64,000 nt of DNA from JBMNGO01 sp050949885 (GTDB taxonomy: Bacteria; Bacillota; Syntrophomonadia; Syntrophomonadales; Syntrophomonadaceae), in assembly GCA_050949885.1 (NCBI GenBank), contig JBMNGO010000001.1, forward strand, positions 558,001 to 622,000, written 5' to 3'. The notes under the pieces were generated by a model. The model ran no database searches and was not told where the DNA came from. It saw nothing but the letters and a program-made list of their open reading frames with translations. Of the stretch, positions 55,253-64,000 are shown in pieces. The number at the start of each line of letters is the position of its first letter. Within the stretch, counting starts at the first letter, position 1. The position numbers and the translations under genes are program-made.

Positions 55253-56092
55253 GTGTTTCCGGTTGAGAAGATGTGCCAGGTCCTCGAAGTATCGCGGAGC
55301 GGCTATTATGATTGGAAAGACCGGCTCCCAAGCAAACGTAAGCTTGAGAACCAAGAAATACTTAAAATTGCCCGGAAGAGCTATAAAGAATGCCATGGTA
55401 TGTGTGGTTTGGATAAACTCCTTGCTGATGTAAGAGAGAAGTTTCCCAACTGTAGCCGTAAGAGACTCTACGAAATCCAACGGAAAAACAAGTTATATGC
55501 CAAACGCAAAAAGAAATTTAAAGTAACAACGAATTCTAATCATAAACTACCAGTAACGGAAAATCTTTTAAATCAGAACTTTAAGACGGATAAACCGAAT
55601 GCCGTATGGGTAACGGATATCAGCTACATATACACCTATGAAGGCTGGCTGTATCTAGCTATGATAAAAGATATATTCACCAAGGAAATAGTAGGCTGGG
55701 CAACGGATAGTAACATGAGAACAGAACTTTGTATTAAAGCCCTGGAAAATGCTGTGAGGCGGCATAAACCACCCAAGGGAATCATTCACCACTCTGATCG
55801 AGGCGTGCAATATTGCAGTAGAGAATACCAGGCAACCCTTAAGAAACACGGAATGATCTGCAGTATGAGCCGGAAAGGTAACTGCTATGATAATGCCTGT
55901 GCGGAAACGTTCTTCAGTACTATAAAATGCGAGATGCTTTACCATAAACGTTATATGACACGGGAGGAGGCCCGCTGGGACATCTTTTGGTATATAGAAG
56001 TATTTTACAACCGTAAAAGAAGACACCAAGCGCTGGGATACCTTTCACCAGCTACATTTAGAAAAGGCTATTTAGAGCAAAAGGCGGCTTAA
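55253..56092 (+). CDS. IS3-family transposase OrfB (copy 2)
   Basis: The deduced protein is identical to that of the gene at 46778-47617, with all three DDE positions intact. It could still act in trans on copy 1 even though its own element cannot be excised normally. Confidence 0.93.
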   Translation: MFPVEKMCQVLEVSRSGYYDWKDRLPSKRKLENQEILKIARKSYKECHGMCGLDKLLADVREKFPNCSRKRLYEIQRKNKLYAKRKKKFKVTTNSNHKLPVTENLLNQNFKTDKPNAVWVTDISYIYTYEGWLYLAMIKDIFTKEIVGWATDSNMRTELCIKALENAVRRHKPPKGIIHHSDRGVQYCSREYQATLKKHGMICSMSRKGNCYDNACAETFFSTIKCEMLYHKRYMTREEARWDIFWYIEVFYNRKRRHQALGYLSPATFRKGYLEQKAA

Positions 56093-56864
56093 AAAAGCTA
56101 GAATTATGAGATTTTGAGCAAAACTATGATTTAGTAAGAAAACCTAACTCTGGACTGTTGAGAATGTAAAAATATTTGTGTAAATCCTTCAGATGGTAAA
56201 ATAAAACCAAATGGAGGATTTTGTTTATGGAAAAGAAAAAGCGAGAGAGACGTAGAAAAAGATTACCGGAAGGTTGGTTACAGGAGTTTATCCAGGCTTA
56301 TGATATTAAGAGCACGGATGACTTAAAAGGGGCTCTGGCCGATTTAGTCGGTGATACAGTCGAAACTATGCTGCAAGCCGAATTAGAAGCTGATTTGGGC
56401 TATGCAAAAAATGATAGCGAGAATAAGGCAACTGACAATAGTCGGAATGGCAGCTCCCCCAAAACACTACGTTCGGAATACGGCCCGATCGATATAGACG
56501 TGCCCCGCGATCGCAAAGGTGAATTTGAGCCCAAGATTGTTCCCAAATACAAACGGGATATACAAGGGTTGGATAATCAAATTATCAGCATGTATGCTAA
56601 AGGCATGAGTACACGAGATATTAGTACACATATAGAGTCTCTTTATGGAGCAGAAGTATCAGCAGAAACCATCTCCAAAATCACAGATAGAATACTTCCC
56701 GAGATAAAAGAATGGCAAAACCGACCGTTAAAACCGCTCTACGCAATGATGTTTTTTGACGCTATTCATTATCCAGTCAGGACAGAAGGTCTGGTAAAGC
56801 AGCGCGCCGTTTACATAGCAATTGGAATCGATCTGGATGGTAACAGAGATGTCTGCGGCCTGTG

Positions 56865-56871
56865 GATCGGT
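56865..56871. repeat. 7-bp target duplication GATCGGT (left copy; right copy at 59353-59359)
   Basis: GATCGGT occurs immediately on both sides of the first IS21-like element. Removing the element and one copy restores the IS256 transposase frame. Confidence 0.92.
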
Positions 56872-57004
56872 TATAAACGCTAAACTAAAACTGAACCAGG
56901 TAAGAGAAAAACGCTAACAAAAAAGTGGACCACCCTGCTACACCAATCCCCTATCATTGAAAGTGCAAAAGAAACAATGTATGGGGGATGTAGGAGTGAT
57001 CAGA

Positions 57005-58489
57005 GTGGACCAATATGATGATATCAGACAAATGTATCTTGTGGAAGGCATGTCTCAACGAGCCATTGCCAGGGAGTTAGGAATATCTCGAAATACCGTT
57101 AGGCGTTATTGCGAGGGAGAGAACGTACCCTGGGAGAGAAAGCCCGTAGATCGGGCAGCAAGTGTTATCACGCCTGAGGTAATAAATTTCATAAAATCTT
57201 GTTTTGAGGAGGATGCCCAAAGCCCAAATTCTAAGCAAATACATACTGCGCAGAGAATTTACCAACGTTTATGTGAGGAAAAAGGATTTACTGGAGGAGC
57301 ATCCACTATTCGCCGCGCCGTTCGAGAGCTCCGGGAGAAGCAACCCAAGGTCTTTGTACCCCTGTCCTTTGACCCCGGCGAAGCCATTCAAGTTGACTGG
57401 GGACAGGCCACAATCATTCTAAACGGAGTAAAAACCCAAGCCCACATGTTTTGTATGCGACTATGCCATAGCATCGCTCCATTTGTCATAGTCTACCCCA
57501 CTGAGCGGGAAGAGTCCTTTTTGGAGGCGCATATCAAAGGCTTCAATTTTTTCGGTGGAGTAGGTCGTGACCTGATCTATGACAACTTGAGAACGGCGGT
57601 TAAAGAAGGATGGGGCAAAACTGCTCGAGAGCAAGACAAATTCGCAGCATTTAGAGCCCATTACGCATACCGGCCTCTGTTCTGCAATCCGGGTGAAGGT
57701 CATGAGAAAGGATTAGTTGAAAACCTGGTCGGCTATGCAAGAAGAAATTTTCTAGTTCCCATTCCTCAAGTAACTAGCTTTGAGGAGCTCAACCAACTCC
57801 TGGAACAACGATGCACTCGATACATTGAACACCACCATGTTAGAGGACGAGACATGAGTGTCAAAGAGGCCTTTGCACTTGAAAAGAGGGCACTCCTGGC
57901 ACTGCCCGTAAAACCCTATGAAGCAAGAAAAACAGCGGAGGTCAGAGTAGACTACTTTTCCACCGCTCGCTTCGAAACCAACTGTTATTCGGTACCAGTC
58001 AAATTCGCAGGCAAAAGAGTAACTGTAAAAGCCAGCGGTTTAGAGGTTAAGATTTACTACCGGGGAGAAGAAATTGGATCCCATTCACGCTGCTATCTAA
58101 AACACAAGACAATTTATCAATTAAAGCATTACCTCCCTTTGATTGAACAACGTCCTCGGTCGGTATTTCATGCCAGGCCGGTAAAGGAGGCAAACATACC
58201 TGAACAAATATATGCTTATGCTAATAGGCTGCCAAACCCTGATAAGACCATGGTAAGACTACTGCGTTTAACGATTGATCACGGAGTGGACGCTGTATTA
58301 AATGCCATAAAGGGAGCCCAGGCCAAGCAGCATTACTCTATCGATGTTCTTCAATTTAACTTAAAACAACACGGAAAGGTTACCCAGTTACCCATTAAGG
58401 GGCCAACCGTTAATCCTGTCGATATTAGTGCCTATGATCAGCTTATCAAAGGGGGTGTAGTCTGTGAACCCCGAACAGGAAGTCATTAA
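57005..58489 (+). CDS. istA: IS21-family transposase IstA (element A)
   Basis: The start is probably GTG 57005 with TAGGAG 8 bases upstream; the frame is open to 56957. An HTH (SQRAIARELGISRNTVRRY) is followed by the DDE integrase core: IQVDWGQA, DLIYDNLRTAV and GLVENLVGYARRN. The C-terminal domain is typical of IstA. It overlaps istB by 26 bases. Confidence 0.93.
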   Translation: MDQYDDIRQMYLVEGMSQRAIARELGISRNTVRRYCEGENVPWERKPVDRAASVITPEVINFIKSCFEEDAQSPNSKQIHTAQRIYQRLCEEKGFTGGASTIRRAVRELREKQPKVFVPLSFDPGEAIQVDWGQATIILNGVKTQAHMFCMRLCHSIAPFVIVYPTEREESFLEAHIKGFNFFGGVGRDLIYDNLRTAVKEGWGKTAREQDKFAAFRAHYAYRPLFCNPGEGHEKGLVENLVGYARRNFLVPIPQVTSFEELNQLLEQRCTRYIEHHHVRGRDMSVKEAFALEKRALLALPVKPYEARKTAEVRVDYFSTARFETNCYSVPVKFAGKRVTVKASGLEVKIYYRGEEIGSHSRCYLKHKTIYQLKHYLPLIEQRPRSVFHARPVKEANIPEQIYAYANRLPNPDKTMVRLLRLTIDHGVDAVLNAIKGAQAKQHYSIDVLQFNLKQHGKVTQLPIKGPTVNPVDISAYDQLIKGGVVCEPRTGSH

Positions 58490-59237
58490 GCTTTATGCTA
58501 AACAGCTGAAGCTTGCAACTTTGGTTAATATCGATGATCTTATCCGTCAGGCTGAAGAGAATAGTCAGGGATATGCTACATTTCTAAGTGAAGTATTAAA
58601 GCGGGAGATTCATCAACGAGAGGAGAATAGACAAAGGCGACAAGTGCGTCAGGCCAGGTTTCCCTTGGCAAAGTCCATCGATACCTTAGAACTTAATCGC
58701 TTTGAAAAAGTAGAAGAAGCTGTCATATGGCAACTAGCTACCGGTGATTTTGTTAAGCACCGGGAAAATGTCATCATGATAGGTAACCCAGGTAATGGCA
58801 AAACCCATTTGGCAATAGGCCTTGGCCGAAGGATGTGTGGCCTTGGCTTTAAGGTTAGATTTTACAATGCAGGTAATCTAGTAGCCGAGCTGACCGAAGC
58901 TCAACATGCCCGATCCTTGCTTAAGCTTGAGAAAAGCCTAACTAAGCTAGACCTGCTGATTCTGGATGAGCTTTCTTACTTAAGTTTTACACGTGATCAA
59001 TCTGAACTTCTGTTTCACGTCTTGTCGGAGCGAAATGAACGAGGGAGTGTGATAATAACAACCAATTTAGAGTTCTCGCGATGGACAGAAATTTTCCCTG
59101 ATACTATGTTAACCGCAGCTCTCATTGATCGATTAACTCACCGAGCTTATATCCTAGATATGAACGGGCCATCTTACCGGCTAGAGCAACGAATGAAGCA
59201 ATTAAGCCCAAAAAATGGGAAAGGTGGTGAGAATTAG
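58464..59237 (+). CDS. istB: IS21-family helper ATPase IstB (element A)
   Basis: The 257-residue AAA+ protein begins at GTG 58464. It has Walker A GNPGNGKTH, Walker B LLILDELSY and the sensor region VIITTNLEF. It regulates target choice by IstA. DnaA/DnaC-like homology is normal for this family. Confidence 0.93.
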   Translation: MNPEQEVIKLYAKQLKLATLVNIDDLIRQAEENSQGYATFLSEVLKREIHQREENRQRRQVRQARFPLAKSIDTLELNRFEKVEEAVIWQLATGDFVKHRENVIMIGNPGNGKTHLAIGLGRRMCGLGFKVRFYNAGNLVAELTEAQHARSLLKLEKSLTKLDLLILDELSYLSFTRDQSELLFHVLSERNERGSVIITTNLEFSRWTEIFPDTMLTAALIDRLTHRAYILDMNGPSYRLEQRMKQLSPKNGKGGEN

Positions 59238-59655
59238 ACACGACAATCTATTATAACTGGACCCGTTGTGAGCAAGTGGCTCACTTTTAAATGAGCACAA
59301 GTGGCTCAGTTTTTAATGAGCAGGGTGGTTCACTTTTTAGTTGACATTCGCAGATCGGTGAGTCGGAAAGCAGCAAATACTGGCTCAGTATCATGAATGA
59401 ACTAAAAAATCGGGGAGTTAGAGATATACTTATTACTTCAGTGGACGGACTAAACGGCTTCAGTGAAGCTATACATACCGTTTATCCCCAAACAGATATT
59501 CAACGTTGCATAGTCCATTGTTAGCGGTAAAATAAAATACAGCAAAAACGGCCACATAAAATACAGCAATTTCGGCCACTGAGTACAGCACCCTCGTTGG
59601 AAGAAATGGGATATGTTACCATAAATACAGATCTCATTTCAGGGAGGAGTGCTTC

Positions 59656-61194
59656 ATGAAAAGGTGGCCTATGTATACAGAACTGCAGTCACTTAAAAAC
59701 CTCGGTTTCAGCAAACGCCAGGTCGCTGAAAAGCTCCAGGTGGACTTTCGAACTGTGTCCAAGTACTGGGATATGGACCCAGACTCTTTTGAAAAGACCA
59801 TTATGAACCGCCGACGACAACGTGACCTGTCCCTTTACGAAGGTGTCATCTTGGATTGGCTCCGTCAATACCCCGGCATGACCGCTTCGCAAGTGCTGGA
59901 CTGGCTCAAGGAACACTACAGTGTTGCAGTATCAGAACGGACAACCCGGCGTTTTGTAGAGCAACTACGCAAGCAGCACGATTTACCAAAAAACACTGCA
60001 AAAGTGCGCCATTACCTGGCGATGGAAGACCCGCCAATGGGACGCCAGATGCAGGTGGACCTTGGAGTTGTTCATGTCAAGGATGCCCGCACTATCAGCT
60101 ACCGGAAGCTGTATTGCGTGGCCTGTGTGCTGTCCCACTCCCGATACAAGTGGGGTGAATGGTTTACTGGCCCTCTGACCTCTGCACAACTGGTAGCAGC
60201 TCTGGAAGAATGTTTCGAGTATTTGGGCGGGATGCCGGCTGAACTGGTCTTTGATCAGGATAGGCTGATTGCCGTGGACGAAAACTACGGTGATATCATT
60301 TACACCAAGGAATTTGAGCAGTTCCGCCAGCGTATGAACTTTTCTATATACCTTTGTCGTGCTGCAGATCCACCAAGCAAGGGCCGCGTTGAAGCGGTTG
60401 TGAAATACTTCAAAAACCATTATGCCCGGCACCGTAAATTCATGGAGTTGGATTTATGGAACGACGATTTCCTGGCCTGGTTGGACAGGACCGGCAATGC
60501 CAGGGTGCATGGTACAACAAAAAAGATACCGGCAGAAGTCTTCTTACAGGAGAAGCTCTTCTTGAAACCGGTACCGTGCACAAGAAAAATGCTTACTCCT
60601 ATTGTAACAAGACAAATTCACAAGGACAACACCGTCTTCTACAAGGGCTGCCGCTATACACTGCCGTTGGGTACCTTTAAACCCGGCAGACAGGTGCAGT
60701 TGGTGGAAGAAAACGGCATCCTGAAGATATTTGATGCTATAGACCCAGTATTGTTGGCAGAACACCCGGTATCTCTGGAAAGGGGCAGACTAGTACGCAA
60801 CAACAATCATGCCAGGGATTACAGCGATACCCTGGATGTCATACAAAAAAGACTCCTGGAGCATATGCAAGACTTGGAAGGTGCTGAGCTTTTCCTCCAG
60901 CACATACGACAGCTTAAGGGGCGATATGTTCGCGACCAATTCAAGTTAATCGAGCGCCTACTGAAAGAATCCACGATTTCTGCTTTGCAGAAGGCTCTAT
61001 CATACTGTATTACCAACAGCCTTTTCAGTGCTACGGAACTAGCTGATGCCTGCCGGTTCTTCGAAGGAGTCAGACAGCGGGAAATACAAGAACTTGAACA
61101 AAATCCCAAGGTGACTCTCCTCCCATCAGTAAAGACACAAAAGCGTCCGCTATCCGAATATGCGGAACTGGCGAAGGGAGGTGAAACACCATGA
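59656..61194 (+). CDS. istA: IS21-family transposase IstA (element B)
   Basis: The 512-residue protein starts at ATG 59656 after GGGAGGAG. It has an N-terminal HTH (FSKRQVAEKLQVDFRTVSKYW) and the integrase core with MQVDLGVV, LVFDQDRLI and KGRVEAVVKYFKNHY. Its stop overlaps the istB start (ATGA). It is only distantly similar to the IstA of element A. Confidence 0.93.
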   Translation: MKRWPMYTELQSLKNLGFSKRQVAEKLQVDFRTVSKYWDMDPDSFEKTIMNRRRQRDLSLYEGVILDWLRQYPGMTASQVLDWLKEHYSVAVSERTTRRFVEQLRKQHDLPKNTAKVRHYLAMEDPPMGRQMQVDLGVVHVKDARTISYRKLYCVACVLSHSRYKWGEWFTGPLTSAQLVAALEECFEYLGGMPAELVFDQDRLIAVDENYGDIIYTKEFEQFRQRMNFSIYLCRAADPPSKGRVEAVVKYFKNHYARHRKFMELDLWNDDFLAWLDRTGNARVHGTTKKIPAEVFLQEKLFLKPVPCTRKMLTPIVTRQIHKDNTVFYKGCRYTLPLGTFKPGRQVQLVEENGILKIFDAIDPVLLAEHPVSLERGRLVRNNNHARDYSDTLDVIQKRLLEHMQDLEGAELFLQHIRQLKGRYVRDQFKLIERLLKESTISALQKALSYCITNSLFSATELADACRFFEGVRQREIQELEQNPKVTLLPSVKTQKRPLSEYAELAKGGETP

Positions 61195-61937
61195 ACCTTC
61201 TTTCAAGTGTACAAGAGCAACTATGCAGATTATCTATGAAGCATGCCTCAAAAGAATTGGAAGGCATACTTGAAAATGCACAACATCATGACTGGACTCC
61301 GTTACAAACCCTGCAGGCACTGCTCGCAATCGAACTGGAAAACCGCCAGGACAGCGGACGTTTACGCAGGCTAAAAGCTGCTAATTTCCCTTTCCACAAG
61401 ACATTGGAGGACTTTGATTTCGGTTTTCAAAACAGCGTATCAAAACGGCAGATACAGCAGTTAGCCGAGATGGCTTGGCTTGAAGGCGCCTACAACATTA
61501 TGTTTCTGGGACCCCCGGGGGTCGGGAAGACGCACCTTGCGGTGGCCTTGGGGATAGCAGCGGTAAACGCCGGCTACCGGGTATATTTTACTCAGATGGA
61601 CCAACTGGTACAGTTTTTAAAGACTGAAACCATTTCGAGAAGAAGCAAACAACAGTTAAGGGCTCTTTACAATGCAAATCTGGTTATCCTGGATGAGGTG
61701 GGTTTCCAGCCCATCTCTCGCCAGGAGGCGAACTTGTTATTTGGGTTAATTAACCGACTATATCAACAAACCTCGGTGATTCTGACGTCCAATAAGGACT
61801 TCGAGGAATGGGGAGAATTTTTGGGTGATCCAGTCATTACAACGGCCATGCTTGACCGACTTATGCACAAGTGTGAGCTGTTCAACATGACAGGTGATAG
61901 CTACCGGCTTAAGCATAGGGAATCGATATTCCAGTAG
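61191..61937 (+). CDS. istB: IS21-family helper ATPase IstB (element B)
   Basis: The 248-residue AAA+ protein has Walker A GPPGVGKTH, Walker B LVILDEVGF and VILTSNKDFEEWGE. It is coupled to istA through a 4-base overlap. Confidence 0.93.
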   Translation: MNLLSSVQEQLCRLSMKHASKELEGILENAQHHDWTPLQTLQALLAIELENRQDSGRLRRLKAANFPFHKTLEDFDFGFQNSVSKRQIQQLAEMAWLEGAYNIMFLGPPGVGKTHLAVALGIAAVNAGYRVYFTQMDQLVQFLKTETISRRSKQQLRALYNANLVILDEVGFQPISRQEANLLFGLINRLYQQTSVILTSNKDFEEWGEFLGDPVITTAMLDRLMHKCELFNMTGDSYRLKHRESIFQ

Positions 61938-62019
61938 TATCAGAATTTCCAGTTTTACAGGTGGTTGAGTGCTGTATTTTTATTGGCCGAAAATGCTGTA
62001 TTTTTATTGACCGTTAACA

Positions 62020-63385
62020 AGAATTTTATTGTATCTTCTATATTACTTTTTATTTCCTCTGCAAGTATCTCGATTTGTGAATCATCAATATATCCATCAG
62101 ACGGATCACAATAATCTCCATAATTTATTTGTACATAATATGTTTTATAAGGCTCATCGTTAACATATAAACTAAATTGCAAATCATCGATTCCCCCGTT
62201 TTCTGGTGACAAATCACCGTCTACGGTAATTGAGTAATTTTTATTATCAATCCCATACCAAGAAACTTTGAAGTCTAAATCAAAATAATCGAAATTGGAG
62301 TCTAAATAGTCTTTATTCTCAGTATAGTACTGTAAGGCTTCCTGCATATCGAAACCTTGGAAAATGTGCTTTTCAAAAAATTTATTTAAATCTTGATTAT
62401 TATCATCAGAATCTATTTTTAAGTCTAACTCTTCAATTATTATTTTTTTAATTCCTGTTTGTAAACGCAGATAATCTCCATTGTTATTTATTTCCTTAAT
62501 TTCATATATACAATTGTTAATTTCTTCTACTAACCAACCTATATCCTCTAAGCCGTTAACGACATTAATTAAATTTTGAATTCCAATACAATTTTCCGCC
62601 AGTACTGTTTCGACATAGCTCTCGGAAAGAGGAAATTCAATACCACACGCTTCTCGCTGCTGTTCCACATAATCAGATTCATATTTTTCTTTTTCGATTT
62701 CCATATCTTCAAGTGCACTTCTTACTCCTTCCTCGTCGGAATAAAAACTACTCTCTATATATGCACCACATTCACCAAACTTATTATGCATCCATTGGCA
62801 CAAATTTAATATGTCTTGATATAGCTCTTTACATATAGGTTTGTTATGAGCCACCGTATTACGCATTTTTGACAGCTTTCTCCATCGATCTTTAAATTCA
62901 TCATCTAAAATAACGAGCAAGTCTCTATAATTTAAAACATCCTTGGTTCCAAAGAATTCTATTGCTTCTTCTTCATCTTTTTTACTTGGTTTATCCCCAA
63001 AAACATGTTCTCGAATATTTATTGCTTCTTCTATTAATTTTATTTGTGTCGATAAATCGTTTACGCAAGCATCATTATCTACCAGCTCTTTAAGTCTGGA
63101 TAACTTTGATGTAACTGTTTCTCCGACTTCATCAACTATGTTAGAATCCTTTAACTCTAGAATTTCCGGCAAATTTAGGAAATCGATATTAGCATAATCT
63201 GTATTAACCCTCTTAAATGTTTTGTACTTCTCCTTTTCTTCCTGTCTGAACCATTTAGAATATTCGTCAACTTCCTTTTTTAAGGATTTTGAAAGAATTA
63301 ATTCCCCATATTTCTTCATTAAATACCTAGTTGAGACTTTTGCATAATAGTTAGCCCAAGAAATAATGGGCTTTTTAGGGGGCAA
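62020..63385 (-). pseudogene. HEPN-domain protein (RX4H motif), 3' end replaced by IS21-like element B
   Basis: The frame runs from a TTG at 63385 (or ATG ~63318) through about 455 native residues and then reads 19 residues from the terminal repeat of element B before stopping at 61955, so the natural C-terminus is lost. Residues 175-180 read RNTVAH inside KMRNTVAHNKP, the RX4H motif of HEPN ribonucleases; the preceding ~100 residues are helical. The C-terminal ~150 residues are acidic and beta-rich. HEPN proteins serve as toxin or antiphage RNases. The 5' end lies next to another transposase gene, so the start is uncertain. AT-rich codon use differs from the left 40 kb. Confidence 0.7.
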
Positions 63386-63468
63386 AAAAAGGACTTCACC
63401 CCTGTTTTTGCCGAATTTATTAGGTGACTAATCCAAAAACCCAAACAAAAACGAAAGGGGAAGTCACT

Positions 63469-64000
63469 TTGAATATTCGGCAAGGATACGTATTTTCCTT
63501 TGAGGATGCAATAAATTTGCAGCCCCGGTCACGTTTAGAGATAATTTTAACCACCCTCGATTTTGATGACGTTATTACTACTCTTTCTAAGGAAAATGAA
63601 CAACATCGAGGGCCAACTGGGTACTTGGTTGAGCACAAATTCAAAGCATTAATTGCTATGCGAGTTTACAATATGGCTACATTTACTGAATTAGTGGAGC
63701 GTCTTACTCATGATCCGGTGCTCAGATACAACTGCGGCTTTGATGTTTTTGGCAAAGTGCCCAGTATTGCTACATTTAGTCGTTTCTATGAACAGTTAAC
63801 TCAATCAGAAGTACTTGGTGAACTGTTTAAGAAACAGGTAAAAACAGCAGAATCAATGGGGCTTCTTGATACCAGTTCTATTGCCATAGATGCTTCTAAA
63901 GTAGATGCCAATGAGAAGTCAGTTCCACGTAAAAATATTAAAGACGATGGCCAGTCAGCTAACTGGGGCAGCAAGCTAGATACTAATGGCAACCAGATAA
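63469..64000 (+). CDS. Transposase, IS1182/IS5-like (DUF772 type), N-terminal part, runs off the window
   Basis: The start is TTG 63469 with AAAGGGGAAG 6-9 bases upstream. The ~177 visible residues include SRLEIILTTLDFDDVI, NCGFDVFGKVPSIATFSRF and IAIDASKVDANEKS, the last probably holding the first catalytic Asp. The pattern fits transposases with an N-terminal DUF772 domain. The frame is open to the right edge. The left end of the element probably lies near 63375-63395. Confidence 0.85.
   Translation, partial: MNIRQGYVFSFEDAINLQPRSRLEIILTTLDFDDVITTLSKENEQHRGPTGYLVEHKFKALIAMRVYNMATFTELVERLTHDPVLRYNCGFDVFGKVPSIATFSRFYEQLTQSEVLGELFKKQVKTAESMGLLDTSSIAIDASKVDANEKSVPRKNIKDDGQSANWGSKLDTNGNQI

Larger units (their letters stand above)
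54869..56158 (+). mobile_element. IS3-family element, copy 2 (right tip missing)
   Basis: The sequence agrees with copy 1 wherever I compared it, from TGACCTATACC to the base at 56158, where copy 1 has a further 22 bases. Those 22 bases, which complete the right terminal repeat, are replaced here by the left end of the IS256-family element. Both encoded proteins are identical to copy 1. Confidence 0.92.
56872..59352 (+). mobile_element. IS21-like element A (2481 bp) inserted in the IS256 transposase
   Basis: The element runs between the two GATCGGT copies. Its ends align imperfectly over 27 bases, both finishing in TGAACCA (left, and right reversed), with further subterminal copies of gtggctca-like motifs near the right end. 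It carries istA and istB. Intact by all visible criteria. Confidence 0.88.
56159..59518 (+). mobile_element. IS256-family element, interrupted and truncated
   Basis: The left end (gagaatgtaaaaatattt...) begins right after the truncated IS3 copy. Its transposase gene is split by an IS21-like element (56872-59352) and the right part ends abruptly at 59518, where a second IS21-like element starts. The right terminal repeat is absent. Confidence 0.82.
56227..59518 (+). pseudogene. IS256-family (mutator-type) transposase, split by IS21-like insertion and 3'-truncated
   Basis: The first part (56227-56871; a TTG at 56221 closer to GGAGG is also possible) carries the family's N-terminal pattern LQAELEADLGYAKND and the first catalytic Asp in MFFDAIHYPV. 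After the inserted element the frame resumes exactly, with VCGLWIG joined to ESESSKYWLSIMNELK and the second catalytic Asp in ITSVDGL. It ends at QRCIVH before the region with the final Glu. It cannot encode an active enzyme. Confidence 0.9.
59519..62019 (+). mobile_element. IS21-like element B (2501 bp), distinct from element A
   Basis: The left end TGTTAGCGGTAAAATAAAAT and the reversed right end TGTTAACGGTCAATAAAAAT match well, and each end has repeated AATACAGCA...CGGCCA blocks typical of IS21 multiple terminal repeats. The flanking bases differ (IS256 transposase on the left, HEPN gene on the right) with no target duplication, so a deletion or recombination followed insertion. Confidence 0.9.

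Overview
The window looks like a chromosomal segment of an anaerobic Gram-positive (Bacillota, class Clostridia) bacterium, probably one with a fatty-acid or syntrophic style of metabolism. The pointers are two S-layer-homology (SLH) anchored surface proteins, a LytR-CpsA-Psr enzyme, strong AGGAGG-type ribosome binding sites with frequent GTG/TTG starts, pyruvate formate-lyase with its activase, the [FeFe]-hydrogenase maturation operon (hydE-hydG-hydF with a TM1266-type regulator), crotonases, a CoA-transferase and a thiolase/DUF35 pair. No rRNA is present, so the genus cannot be fixed from this sequence.

Layout. 1-9.8 kb: the end of a glycosidase-like gene, a glycosyltransferase-GH130 fusion, oligoendopeptidase F, and small envelope and redox genes. 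9.8-16.7 kb: a thiolase-like/DUF35/HflX operon, pflB-pflA, and a REP-associated tyrosine transposase (RAYT) lying between GC-rich repeats that recur in intergenic regions of the left 50 kb. 16.9-29.1 kb: tRNA-Ala, a 2358-residue SLH protein built of fn3 and GLUG-type repeats, nagB, a left-handed beta-helix protein, uvsE and an NlpC/P60-SLH protein. 29.1-39.8 kb: many small genes, including two Cys-rich paralogues flanking a DNRLRE protein, a thioesterase, a ComK-like protein, an Rrf2/CGGC/ferredoxin operon with a readable promoter-operator, a B12-binding radical SAM protein, a DUF2975/HTH pair and a DUF4397 protein. 39.9-46.4 kb: a minus-strand carboxylic-acid cluster (CoA-transferase, TAXI-TRAP uptake, two crotonases) that appears damaged, with a frameshift in the TAXI gene and IS truncation of the CoA-transferase. 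48.4-53.1 kb: a PNPOx-like protein and the hyd maturation operon.

The right end (53-64 kb) is a graveyard of mobile DNA. A truncated MFS gene is followed by an IS3-family element whose right tip is cut by an IS256-family element. That element is split by a 2.48 kb IS21-like element with a 7-bp target duplication and is then cut off by a second, different IS21-like element. The second element ends inside the 3' part of a HEPN-type (RX4H) protein gene, which is hemmed in on its other side by a further transposase. A second IS3 copy with the same encoded proteins sits 8.5 kb to the left, joins two unrelated broken genes and lacks a target duplication, which points to recombination between copies.

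The most useful leads are the datable IS nest around the HEPN gene, the RAYT/repeat family, the Cys-rich small-protein pair with an in-frame stop, the PCP_red-CGGC/ferredoxin/Rrf2 operon, the thiolase-like protein lacking canonical catalytic residues, and the homopolymer frameshift in the TAXI gene. I did not see a CRISPR array, an intact multi-gene defence system or a prophage.
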